Shown: positions 55,131 through 63,957, numbered from the stretch's first letter. The stretch is DNA of 64,000 nt from Clostridia bacterium (GCA_017447185.1 JAFSOC010000031.1:109650-173649); one strand, 5' to 3'. Made by a program: numbers and translations. Notes: generated by a model from the letters alone, not told the origin.

Positions 55131-56849
55131 ATGGACACCATGACCCGGATTGCCGCGCTGGCGGCGGAATGCATGAAATCTCTCTGGCCTGAAGCGGAAG
55201 GCCTTCCCGCCGCGGAAGAGCTCCGCGGCCTGCTGGCTGTCCCGCCGGATCCGGCGATGGGCGATTATGCCTTCCCCTGCTTCCGCCTGGCAAAACCCCT
55301 CCGCATGGCCCCGCCGAAAATCGCCGAGGCCCTTTGCGCTGCCTGGAATCACCAGGATGTTGCCTCCGTTCAACCGGTGAACGGCTATATGAACTTCTTC
55401 CTGAACCGGGAGAATTTTGCCGCGGAAACCATGGCTGCCCTACAGGCCGCCGGCGACCGGTACGGTTCTTCGGATCTGGGAGCGGGCAAAACCGTCTGCC
55501 TGGACTATTCCTCCATCAATATCGCCAAGCGTTTCCATATCGGCCACCTGTCCACCACCATGATCGGCCATTCCCTGAAGCGGATCTTCGACTTCCTGGG
55601 CTACACCACCGTGGGCATCAACCACCTTGGAGACTGGGGAACCCAGTTCGGCAAAATGGTCTGCGCCTACAAGAAGTGGGGCCGGAAGGAAGATGTGGAG
55701 GAGCGCGGGATTGACGCAATGACCGAGCTTTATGTCCGTTTCCACAAGGAAGCGGAAACCGATCCTTCCCTGGAGGATGAGGGCCGCGCCTGGTTCAAGC
55801 GCATCGAGGACGGGGATCCCGAAGCCCTGGAAGTCTTTACCTGGTTCAAGGAAGTCACCCTCAAGGATGCGGCCCGGGTGTATGACCAGCTGGGCGTCTC
55901 CTTTGACAGCTATGCCGGTGAAAGCTTCTACAATGACAAGATGGATCCCGTGGTGGAGGAGCTGCGGGCCAAGGGTCTCCTGGTGGAAAGCCAGGGCGCC
56001 CAGGTTGTGGACCTGAGCGAGGACAATATGCCTCCCTGCCTGATCCTCAAGAGCGACGGCGCCACCATCTACGCCACCCGGGACCTGGCTGCCGCCATCT
56101 ACCGCCAGAACACCTACCATTTCGATAAATGCCTCTATGTGGTGGCCTATCAGCAGGACCTGCATTTCCGCCAGGTTTTCCGCGTGCTGGAAAAGATGGG
56201 TTACCCCTGGGCGAAGGACTGCGTGCACGTTGCCTTCGGTATGGTCAGTTTCGAGGGCGAGGCTCTTTCCACCCGGAAGGGCAACATGATCCTCCTGGAG
56301 GACCTGCTGTCCCAGGCTGTGACGAAAGCCCGCGAGATCATCGAGGAGAAATCCCCGAACCTGGAAAACAAGGACGAGGTGGCCCGCCAGATCGGCATCG
56401 GCGCCGTCATCTATACGGACCTGTCCGCCAACCGGATCAAAGATATCGATTTCCGGTGGGACCGGGCCCTCAATTTCGACGGGGAATCCGGCCCCTATGT
56501 CCAGTACACCCACGCCCGCTGCTGCAGCGTCCTGCGCAAGGCCGGGGATCTGGCTGCCGCCGTGCCGGACTGGTCCGCCCTCATGGATGACGAAGCCCAG
56601 TCCCTGCTGCGCCTGCTCTCCCGCTTCCCGGATGTGATCCGCGAAGCCGCCGAGAAATATGAGCCCAGCATGATCACCCGGGCGGTCACCGATATTGCCC
56701 AGGCCTACAACAAGTACTACTACGAACACCGCATCCTCGACGGGGAGCCCGCCGGCGCTGCAGCCCGGATCGCACTGACCGACGCCGCGCGGCAGACCAT
56801 CAAAACCGGCCTGTACCTGATCGGCATCGAGGCCCCGGAAAGAATGTAA
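55131..56849 (+). CDS. argS: Arginyl-tRNA synthetase
   Basis: 572 residues from the ATG at 55131, seven bases after GGAGG; an ATG six bases earlier is too close to that site. It has the N-terminal Add-1 domain, the HIGH motif (FHIGHLSTT) after DYSSINIAK, GDWGTQFGK, the region of the second class I motif around EGEALSTRKGN, and the C-terminal DALR anticodon-binding domain (RFPDVIREAAEKYEPSMITRAVTDIAQAYNKYY). It charges tRNA-Arg. A weak hairpin and T-rich tract near 56863-56882 may terminate it. Confidence 0.96.
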   Translation: MDTMTRIAALAAECMKSLWPEAEGLPAAEELRGLLAVPPDPAMGDYAFPCFRLAKPLRMAPPKIAEALCAAWNHQDVASVQPVNGYMNFFLNRENFAAETMAALQAAGDRYGSSDLGAGKTVCLDYSSINIAKRFHIGHLSTTMIGHSLKRIFDFLGYTTVGINHLGDWGTQFGKMVCAYKKWGRKEDVEERGIDAMTELYVRFHKEAETDPSLEDEGRAWFKRIEDGDPEALEVFTWFKEVTLKDAARVYDQLGVSFDSYAGESFYNDKMDPVVEELRAKGLLVESQGAQVVDLSEDNMPPCLILKSDGATIYATRDLAAAIYRQNTYHFDKCLYVVAYQQDLHFRQVFRVLEKMGYPWAKDCVHVAFGMVSFEGEALSTRKGNMILLEDLLSQAVTKAREIIEEKSPNLENKDEVARQIGIGAVIYTDLSANRIKDIDFRWDRALNFDGESGPYVQYTHARCCSVLRKAGDLAAAVPDWSALMDDEAQSLLRLLSRFPDVIREAAEKYEPSMITRAVTDIAQAYNKYYYEHRILDGEPAGAAARIALTDAARQTIKTGLYLIGIEAPERM

Positions 56850-56967
56850 AACGTTTTCCTTCCAAAAAAGAAGGAATTTTACAATCCTGTGACGAACTTT
56901 TTAAGGAAACTTGAATTTTACTCCCGGAACTTCTCCGGATGAATGATTTCAAAGGCAGGTGTAACCC

Positions 56968-58122
56968 ATGAGCAGGAAAAGAAAAAAGAGCAAAGCCGTC
57001 CCGGTAGTCCTGATCATCACCATCCTGGCAGCCGCCCTCGCAGTGGGCTGTTTCCTGGTGCGCCCGCTGGTCACGGATCCGCTCCGCAAGGCGTCTGCTG
57101 ACGACCTGGCCAAGCGCCAGGCGGAAGTTGCGCGCCAGAATCAGGAGATTCAGGCGGAATATGAAGCGACGATCCTGGATCTGCAGAATCAGCGCGCCGT
57201 GGAGCCCAGCAATCCTTCCTGGCCGGAACATAAGTCCGAAGGCTGGGACGTGATTGACCTGACCAATATTCCCCTGGAGAATCCGACGGCTGTGGCTGCC
57301 ACCCGGCAGGACCTGATGCTCGGCGGCATGCTGCTGCTCAATGAGTGGCATTCCCGTCCCGAAGATTTTGACGACACGAAAATTACCAGCGTCGGCAAGT
57401 ATCTCGGCGGCAACACCAAAGTGCAGACCAAGGATTACAACGTATCCCTCTTCCCCGTCGCTGCCGATGCCCTGCTGGAAGCAATCGAGGCTGCCCGGGC
57501 GGAAGGGCTGGAGCATTTCCTGGTTGAGGAAGGTTACCGCAGCTGGGAAACCCAGAATTCCTACTTCCAGAAGCGGATGGAGAAGCTTTCCTCCAAGTAT
57601 TCCGGGGATGCCCTGATCGCCGCTACCAAGAAGGAAGTCAACTATCCCGGCACCAGCGAGTTCAACTCCGGCATGGCTTTCACCCTCCGCCTGTACGACA
57701 AGAAGGATCCGGAGGTTGCCAAGCCCAAGTACTCCACCACCGACCAGGGCAAGTGGATGAACCGCAACTGCTGGAAGTACGGCCTGGTCTTCCGTTTCCC
57801 GCTGGCCGGCTGGCCGCTGGATGAAACCCAGGACAAGAGCTTCAAGACCGGCGTTTCCGTCACCCTGAACCTGTACCGTTATGTGGGCAAGGGCAACGCC
57901 GCCGCCATGCACTACTTCGATTTCTGCATGGAGGAGTATATTGAATACCTGCAGGAGCATCCGCATATCGCGATCTTCGAGGATGGCACCCTGAAGTACG
58001 AAATCTACCGCCAGTATGTGGGCGATGCCGCCTCCTTCAACGTGCAGCTCACCCGCAATGCCCGCTCCTATTCCTCTTCCCTGGATAACATGGGCGGAGT
58101 CATCACCGTCTTTGAATACTGA
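56968..58122 (+). CDS. Membrane-anchored VanY/M15-like protein lacking the zinc ligands
   Basis: 384 residues. A TM segment (about 11-33) is followed by a coiled-coil-like stretch and a domain aligned to D-Ala-D-Ala carboxypeptidases of the VanY/M15B family: GYRSWETQNSYF, PGTSEFNSGMAF, CWKYGLVFRFP, LYRYVG. The zinc motif SxHxxGxAxD reads SEFNSGMAFT, giving Phe232 and Thr239 for His and Asp. The ExxH motif reads TLNL, giving Thr299 and Leu302 for the catalytic Glu and third ligand. Every catalytic residue is replaced while the scaffold and frame are intact, so this is a pseudo-enzyme, probably a peptidoglycan binder, rather than a decayed gene. First gene of a five-gene envelope cluster. Confidence 0.85.
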   Translation: MSRKRKKSKAVPVVLIITILAAALAVGCFLVRPLVTDPLRKASADDLAKRQAEVARQNQEIQAEYEATILDLQNQRAVEPSNPSWPEHKSEGWDVIDLTNIPLENPTAVAATRQDLMLGGMLLLNEWHSRPEDFDDTKITSVGKYLGGNTKVQTKDYNVSLFPVAADALLEAIEAARAEGLEHFLVEEGYRSWETQNSYFQKRMEKLSSKYSGDALIAATKKEVNYPGTSEFNSGMAFTLRLYDKKDPEVAKPKYSTTDQGKWMNRNCWKYGLVFRFPLAGWPLDETQDKSFKTGVSVTLNLYRYVGKGNAAAMHYFDFCMEEYIEYLQEHPHIAIFEDGTLKYEIYRQYVGDAASFNVQLTRNARSYSSSLDNMGGVITVFEY

Positions 58123-58123
58123 T

Positions 58124-58846
58124 ATGAGTACCCTTCTGATCACCGGCGCCTCCCGGGGCGTCGGCCGGGCGCTGGCACTGCGGTGTGCACGCTCCGGCTG
58201 CTACAGCAAAATCATTCTGAACGGCGGCTCCGATGCCGCTGCTCTGGAAGAGACCTCCCGCCTGGTTTCCTCGGCGGGGGATCTTCTTTGTCTGCCGGCT
58301 CTCGGGGATGTGGGTGACCTTGCGTTTGTGGAATCCCTCCGCCGCCGTTTCGGTCCGCTGGATGTGCTGGTCAATAATGCCGCCGTATGCTGGACAGGGC
58401 TGCTGACGGAGATGAAGCCGGAGGAATGGGATTCACTCCTCCGCACCAACCTGACCTCCCTGTACAATACCTGCCACACCTTTGTGCCGGATATGGTTTC
58501 CGCCTCCTCCGGAAAGATCCTGAACATCTCCTCCGTCTGGGGGCTGTCCGGCGCTTCCTGTGAAGTGGCCTACAGCGCCTCCAAAGGCGCCGTCAACGCC
58601 TTTACCCGCGCCCTGGCCCGGGAGCTGGCGCCTTCCCACATCCGGGTAAACGCCCTGGCCCTGGGCATTGTGGACACACGGATGAACGCCCATCTTTCCG
58701 ATGCGGAAATGGACGAAATCCGGGATCAGATTCCCGCAGGCTATATTCTCTCCCCGGAGGAGGCGGCCGACGCGGCCTTCCGTCTCCTGGAAATGCCGGA
58801 ATACTTCAACGGCGAGGTGGTCCGCCTCGACGGCTGCTGGACCTGA
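58124..58846 (+). CDS. Short-chain dehydrogenase/reductase
   Basis: 240 residues; the ATG lies one base after the stop of the VanY-like gene, so translation is coupled. Classical SDR: TGASRGVGRA cofactor motif, NNAA, catalytic Ser in NISSVWG and YSASK, then RVNALALGIVDTRM. It resembles FabG-type 3-ketoacyl reductases, and its tight link to an envelope protein suggests a lipid or sugar-nucleotide substrate, but nothing in the sequence fixes it. Confidence 0.88.
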   Translation: MSTLLITGASRGVGRALALRCARSGCYSKIILNGGSDAAALEETSRLVSSAGDLLCLPALGDVGDLAFVESLRRRFGPLDVLVNNAAVCWTGLLTEMKPEEWDSLLRTNLTSLYNTCHTFVPDMVSASSGKILNISSVWGLSGASCEVAYSASKGAVNAFTRALARELAPSHIRVNALALGIVDTRMNAHLSDAEMDEIRDQIPAGYILSPEEAADAAFRLLEMPEYFNGEVVRLDGCWT

Positions 58847-58891
58847 CAGAGCATCCCGGCCCGATCATTAACACAGAAAGGAAGTCCTACC

Positions 58892-59926
58892 ATGAACCGT
58901 TCTCTTGTTCGCTGGATTATCGTCGCACTGATGGGCATCGCCCTCGTTCTTGTCCTCTCCTCTCCCAACATGGCGGATGCGGAGCTCGTGGCGGAAAACG
59001 GCGTCCTCTCCATGAATATCAAGGAAGGCGGTGTCCCCACGCTGGAAGAAAACTGGACTTTCCAGCCGGACAAAAATGAAAAGAAAAAGGATACCCATCC
59101 CGCCTCCTATGAGGATTCCACCATCAAGGTAACCCTCGAACAGGATTATATTACCCATAAGCTGGTTTCCGGCCCGCACCGGGGAAGCAAGCAGACCGAT
59201 GAAGCCTGGGTGGTCCGCATCAAGATTAACCACGTTTCCCAGCTGCGCACGGCTTTCGCGCAGGATACGGCCAAAGGCCACGGCACAGCCGATATCGTCT
59301 CTGTCTGCAAGCAGAAGAATGCCGTCGTCATTATGAACGGCGACTATTACAAACAGGCGCCGGCCAAGGGCTACACCGTTCGCCAGGGCGAAGTGTACAA
59401 GGATACGACGGACAACTCCAAAGGTATCCTCTTTGATATGCTGCTGATCGACAGCGAAGGCGACTTCCACGCGATCTATGAAGCCACGGACGAGAAGATC
59501 CAGGCCTATGTGGCGGAAAACCTGACGCCTCAGGGCCGCACCGTCCTGGATACCTTCAACATCGGCCCCTTCATTGTGGTGAACGGCGAAGCGCAGGATG
59601 TGAAGAATACCCAGGTGGCCCGCAACAATACCTATGAGTGGCAGTACCCCATCATGCGGATCGCCATTGTGCAGACCGGGCACCTGGAATATGCCATCGT
59701 CTATACCAACGGCCTTGGCAACCGGAAATCCGGCCTCTCCATGGAAGAGTTCGCCAACTATGTGGCTGAAAAGTGTCCGGACGCCATCCTGGCCTACAAC
59801 CTGGACGGCGGCGGCTCCGCCAACGTTGCCGCGCACAACGAACGGATCCACGTACAGAACAAATATATCCGCAAGGTAAACGACTTTATCTACTTTGCCT
59901 CCGCGGAGCCTGAAGCGGACGAATAA
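58892..59926 (+). CDS. Secreted phosphodiester glycosidase (NAGPA/DUF2233-like) domain protein, copy 2
   Basis: 344 residues. The N-terminus is a signal peptide or anchor (MNRSLVRWIIVALMGIALVLV). Family motifs match copy 1 at 49440-50399: VVIMNGDYYKQ, YTVRQGEVYKD, MLLIDSEGDFHAIYEA, LAYNLDGGGSANVAA and a closing DFIYFAS. Sequence identity between the copies outside these motifs is low, so the duplication is old. It is followed after 15 bases by an Lgt-like membrane gene, as is copy 1. Confidence 0.87.
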   Translation: MNRSLVRWIIVALMGIALVLVLSSPNMADAELVAENGVLSMNIKEGGVPTLEENWTFQPDKNEKKKDTHPASYEDSTIKVTLEQDYITHKLVSGPHRGSKQTDEAWVVRIKINHVSQLRTAFAQDTAKGHGTADIVSVCKQKNAVVIMNGDYYKQAPAKGYTVRQGEVYKDTTDNSKGILFDMLLIDSEGDFHAIYEATDEKIQAYVAENLTPQGRTVLDTFNIGPFIVVNGEAQDVKNTQVARNNTYEWQYPIMRIAIVQTGHLEYAIVYTNGLGNRKSGLSMEEFANYVAEKCPDAILAYNLDGGGSANVAAHNERIHVQNKYIRKVNDFIYFASAEPEADE

Positions 59927-59941
59927 GGAAAGGAGAAAGCC

Positions 59942-60979
59942 ATGGAACCGATTCAACTGGGCCCCCTGACGATCTATCCTTTCGGCATTTTCATCGCAGT
60001 GCTCCTGATCCCCTTCTTCCTCCTGATTTCCTTCCGGATGAAGAAAAACGGCCTCAAGCAGGGAACCGCCAGCTGGTTTGCCCTGCTGGCCCTGCCACTG
60101 TCCGTGATCCTGGCGCACCTGCTGTACTGCCTCATGTCCATCGATATGCTGATTGACGGAGAGGATCTCGGGCTGTTCTTCCGCTTCCCAGGCGGCGGAT
60201 ACCTGCTCTGGGGTGCCATCGCCGGCCTGCTCCTGGCCGCAAAATTCACCGGGATGATCACAAAGCAGTCCGGCGCGGAAATCATGGACTGTGTCGCAGT
60301 CCCCACGCTGCTGATGATTGCTGCCATCCGCCTGGTGGCCGGCCTCCTGTTCAAGGTGAACGGCGTGGGCGTGGAGCTGGAGGTCTGGTTCAATCCGGAA
60401 GAGACGGATATGGCCAACCGCCTGAGTATCTTCCGTCCGGAGAACTGGTCCTTCTTTGAGCGTTTCCCCTTTGCGGTGCAGGATTTCTATGAAGTCTGGG
60501 TCTGGGCCGTCTTCTCGCTGCAGGCTGCCTTTGCCGCCCTCGCGGCGATCCCGGTCTCCCGTGTGAAGGCCGCTCCCGGCGGAAAGACTACCTTCTTCCT
60601 CCTCCTGTACTCCTGCGGATCCCTGCTGATGGAGTGCATGCTCATCGGCGGCGAAATCGTCTACCTGCCTTTCAACGGCTTCGTGAAAGTCAACGAACTC
60701 TTCTGTGCCATCGCCATTCTTTCCGTCTTCGGCATCTGCATCCACCGTCTCCCGAAGGGACAGCGCCTGAAGCCGGCCCTGATTACCCTGGTGCAGTTTA
60801 TTCTGGCTGTTGGCATCATCATCGTCATGGAGTTCGCCGCTTTCGAAAAGAAGATTCCCGAAATTGCCTGGCTGCCCGCCGACGGATGCCACCTGCTGGT
60901 CCTGCTGGCCTGCATCTGGATGTTCCTGGCCTTCCGTTCCGTCTGGAAGAAGGCCTATGCCCTGCAGCCTGCCCAATAA
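59942..60979 (+). CDS. Lgt-like polytopic membrane protein, copy 2
   Basis: 345 residues, AAAGGAG site. The start PIQLGPLTIYPFGIFIAVLL closely follows the opening of prolipoprotein diacylglyceryl transferases, and the FPGGGYLLWGAIAGLLLAAK segment sits where the Lgt His-Gly-Gly region lies. The essential His, and the Arg-x-x-Asn / Glu signature, are not present (AAIRLVAGLLFK instead). About eight TM segments. With copy 1 it defines a two-gene unit with phosphodiester-glycosidase-like proteins. Confidence 0.65.
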   Translation: MEPIQLGPLTIYPFGIFIAVLLIPFFLLISFRMKKNGLKQGTASWFALLALPLSVILAHLLYCLMSIDMLIDGEDLGLFFRFPGGGYLLWGAIAGLLLAAKFTGMITKQSGAEIMDCVAVPTLLMIAAIRLVAGLLFKVNGVGVELEVWFNPEETDMANRLSIFRPENWSFFERFPFAVQDFYEVWVWAVFSLQAAFAALAAIPVSRVKAAPGGKTTFFLLLYSCGSLLMECMLIGGEIVYLPFNGFVKVNELFCAIAILSVFGICIHRLPKGQRLKPALITLVQFILAVGIIIVMEFAAFEKKIPEIAWLPADGCHLLVLLACIWMFLAFRSVWKKAYALQPAQ

Positions 60980-60998
60980 TCCTTTGCCGAGGTATTCT

Positions 60999-62162
60999 AT
61001 GAAACGTTTTTTTGCTTTCCTTCTTGTCCTGGCGCTGTGCCTTCCCCTCTGCACCGTTGCGGAAGAGCCCACCCCGGAACCCACCCCGGAACCCACCCCG
61101 GAGCCGTCCCAGCTGGATCTGGATGTGCGGCGGATATTCAAGTCCGCCCAGACGGTCGGCGGTGAAGTGGTGGTCGCGAAGGACGGGGAAATCGTCTACC
61201 AGTACTGCTACGGCTACGCCAACCAGAAAAACAGGATTGCAGCCACCCCGGACCATTACTACCGCCTGGCTTCCGTTTCCAAGATGGTGACCGCCGTGGC
61301 CGTGATGCGCCTGGTTGAAACCGGCCGCCTGGACCTGGACGAAAACCTGGGCACGATCCTCGGCGGCGACGAACCCTTCTTCGCGGGCAGTCCGAAATAC
61401 CCCACCGTCGGGATTACGCCCCGGATGCTGATGAACCATACCTCCTCAATCTGGGACAGCTATTTCTCCACAAAACGACCGCTCCGCACGGCGATCAACG
61501 TCAAAACTGCCTACAAGACTTCCTTCTATAAGGAACAGCCCGGTACTGCCTACCACTATTCCAATTACGGCGCCGGAATCCTGGGCTGCGTCCTGGAAGC
61601 CGTCACCGGCCTGCAGGTAAGCGAAGCCGTTTCCGACCTGGTTTTCAGCCGGATGGGCCTGGATGCCGCCTACGCGCCGCACCTGCTGCAGAATCCGGAC
61701 AATATCACATCCCGGTTTAACCGGCCCTATCCCGAAGCCATTGACCTCGACCGGGATTATTACCTTTCCTACGGCAACTGCTGGATGAAGTGCGCCGACC
61801 TCTGCAAAATCGGCATCATGCTCTGCGATTACGGCAAGTATAACGGAGAGCAGATCCTGGAGGAAGCAACCGTGAAGGAAATGCTCTCCTCCCAGGTCGG
61901 AAAAGGCGGCATCACCGCCGAATCAGAATACGGCCTGAATGTCGCCCGCATCAACGCGCCGAAGCTGTTCCCGGACCGCCTGCTGTACGGCCACCAGGGA
62001 CGGATCGACAGCACCCTGTGCAACCTGTATTTTGATCCGGAAACCCGGTTCGTTTTCGCTATGGTAACCAATTACTGCACTCCGGGCGCACGCATGTACG
62101 GCATCCGCCGTCCCGCCTACACCCTGCTGAAGCGCATGGTGGAAGAGTTTATTCCCCAGTAA
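60999..62162 (+). CDS. Secreted serine hydrolase, class C beta-lactamase/penicillin-binding-protein-like
   Basis: 387 residues from the ATG at 60999 (GAGG six bases upstream). A signal peptide (CTVAEE) is followed by a (PTPE) linker and a class C beta-lactamase-type fold: SxxK as Ser92-Val-Ser-Lys95, YxN in YHYSNYG and HQG in place of KTG. Such proteins are often D-Ala peptidases or esterases rather than true beta-lactamases. In an envelope cluster a role in wall or teichoic-acid ester trimming is plausible. It is the last gene of the run that begins at 56968. Confidence 0.88.
   Translation: MKRFFAFLLVLALCLPLCTVAEEPTPEPTPEPTPEPSQLDLDVRRIFKSAQTVGGEVVVAKDGEIVYQYCYGYANQKNRIAATPDHYYRLASVSKMVTAVAVMRLVETGRLDLDENLGTILGGDEPFFAGSPKYPTVGITPRMLMNHTSSIWDSYFSTKRPLRTAINVKTAYKTSFYKEQPGTAYHYSNYGAGILGCVLEAVTGLQVSEAVSDLVFSRMGLDAAYAPHLLQNPDNITSRFNRPYPEAIDLDRDYYLSYGNCWMKCADLCKIGIMLCDYGKYNGEQILEEATVKEMLSSQVGKGGITAESEYGLNVARINAPKLFPDRLLYGHQGRIDSTLCNLYFDPETRFVFAMVTNYCTPGARMYGIRRPAYTLLKRMVEEFIPQ
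61068..61103 (+). repeat. Three 12-bp tandem repeats coding a Pro-Thr-Pro-Glu linker
   Basis: CCCACCCCGGAA occurs at 61068-61079 and 61080-61091, and with a final G at 61092-61103, in frame, directly after the signal peptide. The number of copies could vary by slippage. Confidence 0.85.
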
Positions 62163-62182
62163 CGGATCCCGGCAAAAGAAAT

Positions 62183-62212
62183 CGGAGGATCGGCATCAGC
62201 GCCGGTCCTCCG
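62183..62212. terminator. Terminator between the serine hydrolase and serine acetyltransferase genes
   Basis: 12-base arms (62183-62194 with 62201-62212, one G-T pair) overlap the end of the acetyltransferase gene. On the minus strand a T-rich tract follows. Confidence 0.65.
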
Positions 62213-62987
62213 TTGCTGTATAGGCCACTGTGGATCCCGCGGGCACGGAATGCGTCAGCCAGGTATTGCCGCCGATCACGCATCTGTCGCCGATCACTGT
62301 ATCCCCGCCCAGGATGGTCGCGTTGGCGTAAATCACCACGTGGTTCCCGATGTCCGGGTGCCGTTTGATCTTCTTCACGGGATTCCCGTTTTCGTCCAGT
62401 TCAAAGCTGCGGGCACCCAGGGTTACGCCCTGGTACAGCTTCACATGATCCCCGATGGTCGTCGTCTCACCGATGACGATGCCCGTTCCGTGGTCGATGA
62501 AGAAATACTCCCCGATAGTCGCGCCGGGATGAATGTCGATCCCGGTTTTTTCATGGGCAAATTCCGTCATGATCCGTGGAATCAGCGGCGTCTGCAGTTT
62601 CTGCAGCTCATGGGCCAGCCGATAGATGGAAATCGCATAGAATCCGGGATAGCAGATCATAACCTCTTCCCGGCTTTCCGCCGCGGGGTCCCCCTCGTAC
62701 AGCGCTTCCACATCCTTCATCAGCAGTTCCCTGATCCGGGGCAGCTGATCCATAAAGGAAGCGCAGATCTTCCGTGCCTTTGCCTTCGGTTCCGTTTCCC
62801 CGCGGAACAGCATCGCGGCGCAGAGCTCCCGCTCCAGCAGCAGCTCTGTTTCCTCCGTCAGCTGTTCATCCGTCATCTCCGGATCTTCCCGCCGGAAGCA
62901 CATCGGGAACATCAGCGCCTGCAGTCCCTTGATCACCCTGACAACCTGCCGCCGGTCCGGCGGAAGGATCCTGTTCTTCTCTTCCAT
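62196..62987 (-). CDS. cysE: Serine O-acetyltransferase, EpsC/CysE type
   Basis: 263 residues from the ATG at 62987, the first start after the promoter at 63022-63050; AGGAG lies about 13 bases upstream. An N-terminal helical domain (AHELQKLQTPLIPRIMTEFAH) is followed by the left-handed beta-helix of hexapeptide repeats with the active-site TGIDIHPGATIG and HGTGIVIGET and the C-terminal GNTWLTHSVPAGS. It transfers acetyl from acetyl-CoA to serine for cysteine synthesis. No cysK is adjacent. Confidence 0.92.
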   Translation of the reverse strand: MEEKNRILPPDRRQVVRVIKGLQALMFPMCFRREDPEMTDEQLTEETELLLERELCAAMLFRGETEPKAKARKICASFMDQLPRIRELLMKDVEALYEGDPAAESREEVMICYPGFYAISIYRLAHELQKLQTPLIPRIMTEFAHEKTGIDIHPGATIGEYFFIDHGTGIVIGETTTIGDHVKLYQGVTLGARSFELDENGNPVKKIKRHPDIGNHVVIYANATILGGDTVIGDRCVIGGNTWLTHSVPAGSTVAYTATEDRR

Positions 62988-63021
62988 CTGTTTCTGTTTC
63001 TCCTGCCGTATTACGCGGAGT

Positions 63022-63050
63022 ATTGTATCATTTCTGTGCCTGCAATTCAA
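63022..63050 (-). promoter_or_regulatory. Promoter of the serine acetyltransferase gene
   Basis: On the minus strand TTGAAT (63045-63050), 17-base spacer, TACAAT (63022-63027). Its position rules out the long upstream open frame as coding. A weaker plus-strand promoter (TTGTGT 63067-63072, 17 bases, TAGTAT 63090-63095) serves the deacetylase gene. Confidence 0.65.
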
Positions 63051-63140
63051 CGCCCCGCTTTCGCTCTTGTGTTCTGTACCGGGAAATGCTAGTATAGTTT
63101 CCGACCTGATTTCAGCTGTTGCGGAAGGAGATCCTGTGTT

Positions 63141-63773
63141 ATGCGTATTGCCCTCACTTTCGATGACGGCCCCAACACCTCCATCACTCCCCAGGTGCTC
63201 GACCTGCTTGAGGAGCACCGGATTGTCGGCACGTTCTTCCTGATCGCCAACAATATTACGCCGGAATCCGCTGAAATGGTCCGCCGCGCCCAGTCCCTCG
63301 GCTGCGATATTGAAAACCATTCCGTCACCCACGGGTTTATGGACAAAATGACGCCGGAGGAGATCCGGCGCGAAGTGGCTGAATGCACCCGGCAGATCGT
63401 GGAGATCACCGGCCGGAGACCCGCCTTCTTCCGTCCGCCCTATATCGCTGTCAACCAGCAGCTTTTTGACAACGTGGACCTGACCTTTATCTGCGGCTCC
63501 GGCTGCGAGGACTGGGTCCCCACGGTTTCCGCCGAAGAGCGCGCCCGCCGCACCCTTGAAAATGCAAAGGACGGCGAGATCGTCCTCCTGCATGATATGC
63601 TCTGGAACGGCAACACCGTGGAAGCGCTGAAAACCATTATCCCCGGCCTGAAGGAGCGGGGCTTCACCTTCTATACCGTGGCCGGCCTCTTTGAATCCTG
63701 CGGTGTCACGCCCATCCGCAACCGCCTCTATTCCAATGTTTTCCAGACCGTTGACCGCCCGGATCTCGCCTGA
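63141..63773 (+). CDS. Polysaccharide deacetylase (NodB-like)
   Basis: 210 residues, GGAAGGAG site. NodB motifs are intact: TFDDGPN (catalytic base and metal Asp), HSVTH (metal His pair), RPPY and LLHDM. Metal-dependent enzymes of this family remove acetyl groups from chitin-like or peptidoglycan sugars. There is no signal peptide or TM segment, and the protein begins straight into the catalytic domain, so it may act in the cytoplasm on a precursor or be exported by another route. Confidence 0.92.
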   Translation: MRIALTFDDGPNTSITPQVLDLLEEHRIVGTFFLIANNITPESAEMVRRAQSLGCDIENHSVTHGFMDKMTPEEIRREVAECTRQIVEITGRRPAFFRPPYIAVNQQLFDNVDLTFICGSGCEDWVPTVSAEERARRTLENAKDGEIVLLHDMLWNGNTVEALKTIIPGLKERGFTFYTVAGLFESCGVTPIRNRLYSNVFQTVDRPDLA

Positions 63774-63787
63774 CAGAGAATTTTTGC

Positions 63788-63816
63788 TTGACCATTCTCC
63801 CTTTGCATGATATGAT
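63788..63816 (+). promoter_or_regulatory. Promoter of the tRNA-Val gene
   Basis: TTGACC (63788-63793), 17-base spacer, TATGAT (63811-63816), 24 bases before the tRNA. Confidence 0.7.
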
Positions 63817-63839
63817 ATCTTTTGTTCCGACCGGAACAT

Positions 63840-63912
63840 GGTCTGTTGGCTCAGTTGGTAGAGCACATCGTTCACATCGATGGGGTCACTGGTTCGAGTC
63901 CAGTACAGACCA
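63840..63912 (+). tRNA. tRNA-Val (anticodon CAC)
   Basis: 73 bases fold into a complete cloverleaf. The acceptor stem GGTCTGT pairs with ACAGACC, the D arm is GCTC/GAGC, the anticodon stem CATCG/CGATG carries loop TTCACAT, and the T arm is ACTGG-TTCGAGT-CCAGT. Anticodon CAC reads GUG. The CCA end is not encoded. Confidence 0.97.
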
Positions 63913-63957
63913 CATAAGAAATACCACCCTTCACGGGTGGTATTTCTTATGTTATTT
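63913..63957 (+). terminator. Long hairpin after tRNA-Val
   Basis: Perfect 17-base arms at 63913-63929 and 63935-63951 with a five-base loop, starting on the base after the tRNA and followed by TTATTT. It probably terminates the tRNA transcript, but is longer than usual terminators. Confidence 0.65.

Noticed and set aside
56968-58122. VanY-like gene as a pseudogene
   Set aside because: The frame is intact, it has a ribosome site, and the next gene starts one base after its stop. Only catalytic residues changed, which indicates functional repurposing rather than decay.
61068-61103. Short tandem array as a possible CRISPR or regulatory repeat
   Set aside because: Three 12-base units in frame encode a Pro-rich linker behind a signal peptide; spacers are absent.
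60999-62162. Antibiotic-resistance beta-lactamase
   Set aside because: The third motif is HQG and the context is an envelope cluster; such class C-like serine hydrolases are commonly peptidases or esterases.
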